Shown here in pieces: positions 1 through 5,332 of a stretch of 6,365 bases of DNA. The notes below the pieces were generated by a model. That model did no database searches. It was not told the DNA's origin and saw only the letters and a program-made list of their open reading frames with translations. The first letter of the stretch is position 1. Each line of letters starts with the position of its first letter. The translations under genes were made by a program, and so were the position numbers. Source of the DNA: Bacillota bacterium (GTDB taxonomy: Bacteria > Bacillota > Clostridia > Christensenellales > CAG-138); NCBI GenBank assembly GCA_023416175.1, contig JAEZIE010000018.1:1-6365 (forward strand), written 5' to 3'.

Positions 1-41
1 TCGTGTACGATTTGATCGTCATCGGCAACAAGTATTTTCAT
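1..41 (-). CDS. Response regulator, N-terminal fragment (runs off the left edge)
   Basis: Only the first 13 codons are inside the window, reading MKILVADDDQIVH. A short hydrophobic beta strand followed at once by an acidic Asp cluster is the hallmark of the start of a CheY-like receiver domain, where these Asp residues bind the Mg2+ needed for phosphorylation of a later Asp. The start is supported by a GGAGG at 46-50, four bases upstream of the ATG at 39-41. The gene begins 27 bp after the stop of the SH3-domain protein and on the same strand, so the two may be co-transcribed. The output domain and any partner histidine kinase lie outside the window, so the regulated process cannot be named. 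The receiver call rests on a short segment and is therefore good but not certain. Confidence 0.72.
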   Translation of the reverse strand, partial: MKILVADDDQIVH

Positions 42-45
42 ATTT

Positions 46-50
46 CCTCC
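46..50 (-). promoter_or_regulatory. Ribosome binding site of the response regulator
   Basis: The minus strand reads GGAGG followed by AAAT and the ATG. The spacing is short but workable, and the site fixes the start of the fragment at 41. Confidence 0.7.
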
Positions 51-68
51 GTCCTGAAATTCAGGCTC

Positions 69-1208
69 TTATTTTCCTGCGCGGTAGGCCGCCTGCACGG
101 CCCCTTGATGACGTGGGCAGGGCCTCCCTGTTTCGTGTACCTTGGAGTTTAATAGGTGTACGCAAAAATGGCCCGGGAAATTATTGCTGGCGGTCGGGTC
201 CGCCATATGCGGCATGCAGTGCATGCTGGCTGCGACATACTTGCCGCGGAAGCTGATCCAGATTGCCCGCCGGTTCCAGCTCCACTCACCGCCCGCAATC
301 TTTTTCATAATGGCGGTATCCGCGGCGGTGACGGGTTCGCTGTCCGCATGGTACCAGCCGCCAAACCTCCGTGCCTGGAAGGAAAGTCCCGTTTTGACAT
401 CGACGATGGTGAACTTTGCTCCCTTATAGAGCCACTCGTCGCCGCCCTTGAACCAGTCGAGCATCTCGACGCTGCCCTTGATCTGGGTGGCAGTGGCGTT
501 CGCCTTGGTGATTTTGTTGTTGATATCATACAGCGCGTCCAGTGTCGTAGCGCCGGCAACGCCGTCCGCAGTAAGATCGTTCGCTTTTTGGAACTCCGCC
601 ACGGCCCCGCGCGTTTTCGCGCCATAGCTGCCGGTGACGTCCACCTTTCCAAGGAAGCCCTTGTCACAGAGCTTTGTCTGCATACGTTTGACTTCCTGGC
701 CTTCCATGCCCACCTTGAGCATGTTGCTGGCGGTATTGGTGGCCTGCGTCATCAACAGATAATTTCGGTGGATGTAGCCTACGCTATCCCCGGCTACGAC
801 AAAATACCAGTCCCCCACCATCTGTTTGACCTTTACGCCCTGGCTTGCGGAAAGCTCCGCCACCACGTAGGCCGATTGTCCGGGGCCGCCGCGCAGTTTG
901 ACGCCATCCTCCAGCACATAGCCGGCGCGGCTACCCACAGCGTTTACGAATATAAAATCCTGCCGCAAATAGCCCACCGTATCGCCGTAGAGCACCCGGT
1001 ACCAGCCCGCGTTCTCCTCGAGCACCTCCACCTCTATCCCCAGCGGAAGCTGGGCGAGCACGGCGGATTGAGTATTCGGTTCGCTTCTGAGCCGGACATC
1101 CGCTGCTGTCACCTGCCCGAATTCGCGCGCGCGTGCCGAGGCCGTGCCGGTGGCAATTCCCAGCAGCACGGTAAAGAGCAAAGCGGCGGCGATGAGACGT
1201 TTCTTCAT
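69..1208 (-). CDS. Exported SH3-domain / peptidoglycan-binding protein with an unnamed C-terminal domain
   Basis: This 379-residue protein is probably secreted and bound to the cell wall. Residues 1-27 form a Sec signal peptide: MKKR, a hydrophobic core, then TASARA as a probable cleavage region. Two bacterial SH3-like domains follow at about 31-88 and 96-152, each with a VRLR/VKLR-type strand and a GWY or DWY and VGY motif. A PG_binding_1-like domain spans about 164-230 (LKVGMEGQEVKRMQ, then GAKTRGAVAEFQ and DGVAGATT). Residues 244-377 form a further domain with conserved-looking motifs GGWYHADSEP, WSWNRRAIW, HCMPH (330-334) and NNFPGHFCVH (342-351). I recall similar tails on exported clostridial proteins but know no assigned function. 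Its His, Cys and Asp residues suggest a catalytic or metal-binding role, which is inference. The start is firm: an in-frame TAA lies one codon upstream of the ATG. Confidence 0.85.
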   Translation of the reverse strand: MKKRLIAAALLFTVLLGIATGTASARAREFGQVTAADVRLRSEPNTQSAVLAQLPLGIEVEVLEENAGWYRVLYGDTVGYLRQDFIFVNAVGSRAGYVLEDGVKLRGGPGQSAYVVAELSASQGVKVKQMVGDWYFVVAGDSVGYIHRNYLLMTQATNTASNMLKVGMEGQEVKRMQTKLCDKGFLGKVDVTGSYGAKTRGAVAEFQKANDLTADGVAGATTLDALYDINNKITKANATATQIKGSVEMLDWFKGGDEWLYKGAKFTIVDVKTGLSFQARRFGGWYHADSEPVTAADTAIMKKIAGGEWSWNRRAIWISFRGKYVAASMHCMPHMADPTASNNFPGHFCVHLLNSKVHETGRPCPRHQGAVQAAYRAGK

Positions 1209-1222
1209 ATGTTATCTTTGTG

Positions 1223-1228
1223 CTCCTT
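1223..1228 (-). promoter_or_regulatory. Ribosome binding site of the SH3-domain protein (unusually long spacing)
   Basis: The minus strand has AAGGAG 14 bases upstream of the ATG at 1206-1208, which is longer than the usual 5-9. The signal peptide begins right at that ATG and an in-frame stop lies just upstream, so no better start is available. Confidence 0.45.
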
Positions 1229-1300
1229 GACCTCTGTGCTCCGCCAATAGACAGGGCCGGTCTTCTTATGCATAATCCCTAAAGTCAGGCACGCAGCATG

Positions 1301-1309
1301 ATTATAGCA
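1301..1309 (-). promoter_or_regulatory. Probable extended -10 promoter for the SH3-domain gene
   Basis: The minus strand reads TGCTATAAT, a perfect TATAAT hexamer with the TGN extension. At 17 bp upstream there is no recognisable TTGACA, which fits an extended -10 promoter. Transcription would start near 1294, leaving a leader of about 85 bases. It lies in the 138 bp gap after the uracil-DNA glycosylase gene, so the SH3 gene can be transcribed separately from the PBP operon. Confidence 0.55.
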
Positions 1310-1346
1310 TACGCGTTTCCTTCGGAGGACCGGAATTTACTAGATT

Positions 1347-1967
1347 TCACCGTTTGTTCACAGCGTACAGGCGGCCCAGTTGCGCCGCATCGGCCTCGCA
1401 TACCGCAAGCAGGGAGCGGTTGTAGATGACCCCCGCCGGATGGTAAAGCGGAAAAAGTACCGTCTGCATTGTACCAAGCGTCACATCCATCGGTTCCCCG
1501 TGCAGCGCGCCGATGGTCCCCTTGCCTTTGTTGCACAGCGTCAATACGGCGGAAAGCGGCACATTGCCCAGTGTGGCAATACATGCTGGGCGTAGCAGCA
1601 GCAGTTCTTCACGCAATAGCGGCAGGGAGGCCGCAATCTCGTTTTTATCCGGCGTACGGTTACGCATGGACCGCTGTGAGACCGTCACCGGGCGGTATTT
1701 GACGGCGTTTGTTATAAATACGTCTTCCCGCGGAATACAAGCAAGCCGCAGCAGCTCGTCAAGCTGTTTGCCCGCTTTGCCAACAAACGGGCGGCATGCC
1801 TTGGTCTCCTCCGCCCCCGGCGCTTCGCCCAGGAGCACAAGGTAAGGCTGCATGGGGCCTTGTCCAAACACTGGGGAAGAGTGCATCCCACAGGGACCAT
1901 CCGTTTGGGAAAGCGCAGTTAGACGGGCGCGTTCCTTTTCATAAAGAGCAAGAAGTTCCATCGTCAT
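1347..1967 (-). CDS. Family 4-like uracil-DNA glycosylase lacking the Fe-S cluster cysteines
   Basis: This 206-residue protein belongs to the uracil-DNA glycosylase superfamily, which removes uracil from DNA to start base excision repair. Visible motifs are GEAPGAEE (47-54, active-site motif 1), RPFVGKAGKQLDELL (59-73), ITNAVKYRP (85-93), NRTP (103-106), ATLGN (131-135) and LYHPAGVIYNR (174-184, motif 2 with His176). Classic family 4 enzymes bind a 4Fe-4S cluster through an N-terminal CxxC, a Cys in VKCRP and a Cys in ExxxC. Here the corresponding positions are Tyr91 and Ser114, and the N-terminus has a lone Cys26. The ATG overlaps the PBP stop as ATGA (1964-1967) and has no Shine-Dalgarno, so translation probably depends on coupling to the PBP gene. 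No intrinsic terminator is evident after the stop. Confidence 0.88.
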   Translation of the reverse strand: MTMELLALYEKERARLTALSQTDGPCGMHSSPVFGQGPMQPYLVLLGEAPGAEETKACRPFVGKAGKQLDELLRLACIPREDVFITNAVKYRPVTVSQRSMRNRTPDKNEIAASLPLLREELLLLRPACIATLGNVPLSAVLTLCNKGKGTIGALHGEPMDVTLGTMQTVLFPLYHPAGVIYNRSLLAVCEADAAQLGRLYAVNKR

Positions 1968-4885
1968 GGCGTCTGGGTGGGTACGGCTATCTCTGGCGGC
2001 GCCGGGGTTGGCGTCGGTATTGAAATGCCGCGCACGCGAGCAAGCTCCTGCTGCGCATCCAGGATCGCATAGGTGATGGACTGCGCGCTGCTGCTGTTCA
2101 TGACGGAGTAGAGTTTATCCGCCTTTTGCGTGAGGATGGAGACATCCTCGGCGCTTAACGTATTGGAAGCAATGACGTCGAGTATCTCGTCGCGCAGGGA
2201 TACCGCCCGATATCGAAGCTCGTTGATGTTCTGGCCGGTTCCCGTATGCAGCGTGCACGTCCCGCCGTAATACGCCATGCTTTCATTGTACTGCTCCAGA
2301 GTCAGCGTGGTTTTTATGGCGTTTGGGATACCCTGCTTTAATACTTCCTCCGTAAACTGGTCGTAATATGTGCCCGGGCGAACCAGAACGATTGCGCCCG
2401 ATACCACGGTCTCAGAGGGACAGTAGGGGGTGGCAATCTGCCCGCTTTCGTTGCACAGTGTCACCGCCGCATGCACGTCGCAAGTTTGAGTCGGCGCGTT
2501 TTCCTCCAGGAACCAATCCGTCACCGGCAAATGTCCGGCGGTGTCAGCATAGCAGGCGTCAGTTGCCAAGAGGCCCGAAACTGAGCACACCGTCTTTTTG
2601 ACAAGGCCAAGCTCCGCCGGGGATACATCCATGATGCTCTTGTCGGGCAGGCCCTTATGCAGTTTCTCCATGTATGCCTGCCAAAGCTGCGCAGCGTATT
2701 TTCCACCTGTGGTTTTTTCCTTGAGCACATTTTGCGGATAATCGTGACCAATCCAGACAGCGGAGGAATAGTAGGGCGTCATACCCGCAAAGTAAACGCT
2801 GTGGTAATCCGAGTTGGTGCCGGTCTTGCCCGCCACCGTTATGCCGCTGATCTTTGCCGCAGTACCCGTGCCGCCGCGGACGGCGTCGGTGAGCATATCG
2901 ATGAGCATATAGGCCGTGCTCTCTTTGTAGACGCGGTGCGTATTTCGCACGGCGTTTGCATCCAGAATGACATTGCCGTTATCATCCACCACACGGGTAA
3001 AGGAAAGCGGCTCTTTGTATTCGCCGCCCGCGGCGATTGTGCCGTATGCAGCCGCCATCTGTACGACGGTGAGTCCCGAGGTACCCAAGGCAAGGCCCGG
3101 GCCGTCCGCATTGATCTTAGCAGCGTTCGCTCCAAGGTTTTCCAAGTATACTTTGCCGACCTCGGGCTGCACGCGCTCGAAGAGCGTACGCGCCGCAACG
3201 ACGTTCAAAGAGGATACAATACCGCGGCGCATGGTGACGGGTCCGATGTACTTCGCATCCCCAATATACGGGTAGCCGATCTCGCCACCCCAGCCATCGA
3301 TCCGTTCCGGCAGGTTGGCGATAATTGTAGCGGGCGACGCGCCCGCGTCCAGCGCCGGACCGTATACCGCGAGAGGCTTGATGGAGGAGCCAACCTCCAG
3401 ATAGCTTTGCGAGGCGCGGTTTTTCCCTTTGCGGATGGTGGGGCTCGTGCGTCCGCCGATAATGGCCCGTAGTTCGCCGGTATGGTAATCCATTATGACG
3501 GCTGCCGCCTGCGGGTATTCGATTTCGATCACCGTGCCGTCGGAAAGAGTCTCCTCTTTATGGGCAGTGTTGGGGTCCTTCAATTGTGGGTATTTGTCCC
3601 AGTTGGCTAAAGTGTCCTGTACGGTATTCTGCATATCGCGGTCCACGGTGGTGTAGATGTGGTACCCGCTGGTTCTTAATTCATTTTCCACCGCGCTCAG
3701 GTTGGCGTTGGTTTCGGGCAAGCCCCTCTGCGCAAGCAGGTGCTTGACGACATCCCGTATGGCATATTCCACAAAATACGGCATGTCATAGAGCTGGGTC
3801 TGCGTGGATACCTCCAAGACATGGACCTCTTCCTTAAGCGCTGCCTGGTATTGCTCCAGTGTAATGAAGTTCGCCTCATACATGCGTTCTAGGACCGTAT
3901 CCGTACGGCGCTGCGTGCCCTCCCAGTATTCCGGGCTCCGTTTATACATGTTTTTGCGCGGATTATAATAATACGGGTTCTGCGTTAAGCCTCCCAACAT
4001 GGCGCATTCGCGGACGGTAAGCTGATCGAGTTCCTTGCCGAAATAATCCATGGCTGCGGTCTTTACGCCGTAATTGGATTCGCCAAGATGAATATCATTG
4101 AGATAAGCCTCAAGGATGTCCTGCTTGCCAATCTCCTTCTCGAGTTCAAGCGCAAGATACCCTTCCTGGATTTTACGCTTGTAGTTGCGCTCCGTACCCA
4201 CGATTTTGTTTTTAATGAGCTGCTGCGTAATGGTGCTGCCGCCAGAGCCGTTGCTGTTGCCTAAAATCTCAAGCGCCGCCGAGAAGAGGCGCTTGATGTC
4301 GATACCGGAATGCCGGTAGAAGCGCACATCCTCCACAGCTACAAACGCGTTTTGCACCATTTCTGGTATTTGCTCAATATCCACCCAGTCCCGGTATTCG
4401 AGGTTCGCAATGGTGGTAATGAGCTGGCCGTCCTTATCATAAAGATACGACGTACGGTCGGATTTCGTCAGCTGCGCGCGGTCGATGGTGGGCGTCGTTT
4501 CCACATAGGCCTTGGCAACGCCGATTCCTGCCCCCAACAGAGCAAGGCCTGCGAGCACCCCGCCCAATACCACAAAATGGAGCGTGGTAAAGAACACGCT
4601 CAGTACGAAGGGGCGTCTACGTACGCGCTCCATAAACAAAGGCTCGCTTTCATGCGTTTCCTCGGCATGCTCATCCAAGGTTTGGAACAGCCGGGTTTCT
4701 CCCCCATCCTTGCTCGATTGGACCGGTGAAAACCGACGCGTCTGAGCCTGCCGCTCAAAAAGATCTTCTTCCTCCGCGTGGCGCGGCTTTTTGCCCGACT
4801 TTGGCAATACCGCCTGCCGGATGGTATCCCACAGTTTTTCTATACTTTCTCCTGTTCGGATAAAAAAGGCGTGAATTTTGTTCAT
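1964..4885 (-). CDS. ponA: Class A penicillin-binding protein (PBP1A-type transglycosylase/transpeptidase)
   Basis: This 973-residue bifunctional enzyme polymerises lipid II and cross-links peptidoglycan outside the membrane. Residues 1-91 are a long charged cytoplasmic tail, and about 93-125 is the membrane anchor. The GT51 domain (about 150-330) has VEDVRFYRHSG with Glu185, GGSTITQQ (215-222), the RKIQE motif with Glu241, and YLN (261-263). The transpeptidase domain (about 455-735) has Ser500 in SSIK (500-503), SLN (559-561) and KTGT (687-690). After it comes a clostridial-type tail with Cys767, 778, 802, 811, 822 and 877, then a helical segment (about 885-953) and a Pro/Thr-rich end. I chose the ATG at 4883-4885 because GGAGAG precedes it; the frame stays open to 4951, but that ATG is upstream of the likely promoter and has no such site. 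The symbol ponA is by analogy with Bacillus PBP1. Confidence 0.95.
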   Translation of the reverse strand: MNKIHAFFIRTGESIEKLWDTIRQAVLPKSGKKPRHAEEEDLFERQAQTRRFSPVQSSKDGGETRLFQTLDEHAEETHESEPLFMERVRRRPFVLSVFFTTLHFVVLGGVLAGLALLGAGIGVAKAYVETTPTIDRAQLTKSDRTSYLYDKDGQLITTIANLEYRDWVDIEQIPEMVQNAFVAVEDVRFYRHSGIDIKRLFSAALEILGNSNGSGGSTITQQLIKNKIVGTERNYKRKIQEGYLALELEKEIGKQDILEAYLNDIHLGESNYGVKTAAMDYFGKELDQLTVRECAMLGGLTQNPYYYNPRKNMYKRSPEYWEGTQRRTDTVLERMYEANFITLEQYQAALKEEVHVLEVSTQTQLYDMPYFVEYAIRDVVKHLLAQRGLPETNANLSAVENELRTSGYHIYTTVDRDMQNTVQDTLANWDKYPQLKDPNTAHKEETLSDGTVIEIEYPQAAAVIMDYHTGELRAIIGGRTSPTIRKGKNRASQSYLEVGSSIKPLAVYGPALDAGASPATIIANLPERIDGWGGEIGYPYIGDAKYIGPVTMRRGIVSSLNVVAARTLFERVQPEVGKVYLENLGANAAKINADGPGLALGTSGLTVVQMAAAYGTIAAGGEYKEPLSFTRVVDDNGNVILDANAVRNTHRVYKESTAYMLIDMLTDAVRGGTGTAAKISGITVAGKTGTNSDYHSVYFAGMTPYYSSAVWIGHDYPQNVLKEKTTGGKYAAQLWQAYMEKLHKGLPDKSIMDVSPAELGLVKKTVCSVSGLLATDACYADTAGHLPVTDWFLEENAPTQTCDVHAAVTLCNESGQIATPYCPSETVVSGAIVLVRPGTYYDQFTEEVLKQGIPNAIKTTLTLEQYNESMAYYGGTCTLHTGTGQNINELRYRAVSLRDEILDVIASNTLSAEDVSILTQKADKLYSVMNSSSAQSITYAILDAQQELARVRGISIPTPTPAPPEIAVPTQTP

Positions 4886-4888
4886 GAT

Positions 4889-4894
4889 CTCTCC
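4889..4894 (-). promoter_or_regulatory. Ribosome binding site that decides the PBP start
   Basis: The minus strand reads GGAGAG, with the GGAG core five bases from the ATG at 4883-4885. It supports MNKIHAFF as the true N-terminus over the longer frame starting at 4951. Confidence 0.7.
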
Positions 4895-4928
4895 AAAAAT
4901 GCCCACAGGGTGCAGGGTGTTTGGATGT

Positions 4929-4937
4929 ATTATACCA
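4929..4937 (-). promoter_or_regulatory. Probable extended -10 promoter of the PBP-glycosylase operon
   Basis: The minus strand reads TGGTATAAT, a perfect TATAAT with a TGN extension and no clear TTGACA 16-18 bp further up. Transcription would begin near 4922, giving a leader of about 37 bases before the PBP start. The site is about 55 bp from the -35 box of the divergent cysE promoter. Confidence 0.6.
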
Positions 4938-4991
4938 CAACCGTGTCCCAAGGGAAATATAAGCCGCGTTTTTGGCCAATACCGGGGGCAC

Positions 4992-5021
4992 TTGACAGCC
5001 TACTTTTGCATACAGTACACT
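4992..5021 (+). promoter_or_regulatory. Probable sigma-A promoter of the cysE T-box transcript
   Basis: A perfect TTGACA (4992-4997) is followed after 18 bp by TACACT (5016-5021), which matches four of six bases of TATAAT. Transcription would start near 5028, ten bases before the first paired base of T-box Stem I. That is the position expected for a T-box leader promoter. Confidence 0.65.
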
Positions 5022-5240
5022 ATTCTAAAGCCATGATGGAAAAAGAGTATCCGCAACCGGCGCAAAGAGAGGGCAGGACGAAAACGGCTGAGAGCCTGCC
5101 TGCGAAATGGTTTCGGGGAAGTGCGTTTCCGGAGCTGCCTGCGGCAACGGGGTAAACCCCTAGTATCGCGGGACGTATGCCGCGTTAAGGCGAAATGAGC
5201 GGCGCATCAAAAGGGCAATTTTGTCCGGACTGAGCGCAAG

Positions 5241-5272
5241 CAAAGTGGGACCGCGGAGCACATCCGTCTTTG
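5241..5272 (+). promoter_or_regulatory. T-box antiterminator
   Basis: Helix A1 is CAAAG (5241-5245) with CTTTG (5268-5272). The seven-base bulge TGGGACC (5246-5252) follows, and helix A2 is GCGGA (5253-5257) with TCCGT (5263-5267), including one G-U pair. The bulge TGGG would pair with the 3' NCCA of an uncharged tRNA. Formation of this structure uses 5257-5270, which is also the 5' arm of the terminator, so the two folds exclude each other. Confidence 0.85.
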
Positions 5273-5300
5273 AGAAAGAATCGGATGTGTTTTTTGTTTT
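5257..5300 (+). terminator. Intrinsic terminator of the T-box leader
   Basis: CACATCCG (5259-5266) pairs perfectly with CGGATGTG (5282-5289). An inner TCTTT/AAAGA pairing extends the hairpin, and TTTTTT begins at 5290, followed by GTTTT. This is the off state when tRNA-Cys is charged; it lies 33-43 bases before the cysE start. Confidence 0.9.
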
Positions 5301-5321
5301 CCCTGTTAAGCAATCTGAAAT

Positions 5322-5326
5322 GGGGG
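5322..5326 (+). promoter_or_regulatory. Weak ribosome binding site of cysE
   Basis: GGGGG lies six bases before the ATG at 5333-5335. It is a poor match to AGGAGG, but it is the only purine block at the right distance and it lies just after the leader terminator. Translation from the upstream TTG at 5270 would require starting inside the terminator hairpin, which is unlikely. Confidence 0.5.
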
Positions 5327-5332
5327 TTTTAT

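Larger units (their letters stand above)
5028..5300 (+). promoter_or_regulatory. T-box riboswitch, probably sensing tRNA-Cys, upstream of cysE
   Basis: The leader shows the ordered parts of a T-box. The Stem I base pairs GGAAA (5038-5042) with TTTCC (5126-5130). Above it is an internal loop with AGTA (5046-5049) on one side and GGAAGTGCG (5117-5125) on the other, where TGC (5122-5124) is the likely Cys specifier. Higher helices are CCG-AACC/GGTT-CGG, CGCA/TGCG (5061-5064/5101-5104) and GGCAGG/CCTGCC (5072-5077/5095-5100), with an AAGAGA bulge between the last two. GCGGCA/TGCCGC (5141-5146/5178-5183) and the CGTTA...ATGAGCGGCG stretch (5182-5206) resemble the Stem II and IIA/B region. The T-box proper is TGGGACCGCGG (5246-5256). 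The family causes antitermination when an uncharged tRNA binds. A Cys specifier fits the downstream serine O-acetyltransferase. Pairings were made by eye, and the specifier is less certain than the T-box itself. Confidence 0.9.

Noticed and set aside
156..1250. Open frame of 364 codons on the plus strand
   Set aside because: It lies wholly antisense to the SH3-domain gene, has no recognisable domain and no good ribosome binding site. The minus strand protein has clear signal peptide and domain motifs, so this is a shadow.
1317..1340. Possible terminator after the uracil-DNA glycosylase gene
   Set aside because: Only a short imperfect CGG/CCG stem can be formed, and no T-run follows on the minus strand. 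Read-through into the SH3 gene therefore cannot be excluded.
2657..3472. Open frame of 271 codons on the plus strand
   Set aside because: It is antisense to the transpeptidase domain of the PBP and its translation shows no family motif. It is a shadow of GC-rich codon use.
4898..4920. Small hairpin with a following T-run in the PBP leader on the minus strand (CCC TGT GGG then CATTTTT)
   Set aside because: The stem has only three strong pairs with a three-base loop, too weak for a terminator or attenuator.
4886..4951. 22-codon upstream extension of the PBP frame to an ATG at 4951
   Set aside because: The extension includes the likely -10 promoter element at 4929-4934 and has no ribosome binding site. 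The ATG at 4885 has GGAGAG at good distance and gives a normal PBP N-terminus.
5034..5155. Possible leader peptide ORF of 40 codons starting ATGATGG in front of cysE
   Set aside because: It has no Shine-Dalgarno and overlaps T-box Stem I, whose pairing explains the sequence better. The long plus-strand frame from 4778 of which it is the end is also a shadow.
5270..5332. Longer cysE starting at TTG 5270
   Set aside because: The start would lie inside the leader terminator hairpin, with no ribosome binding site. Family members begin at MFR-type residues, matching the ATG at 5333.
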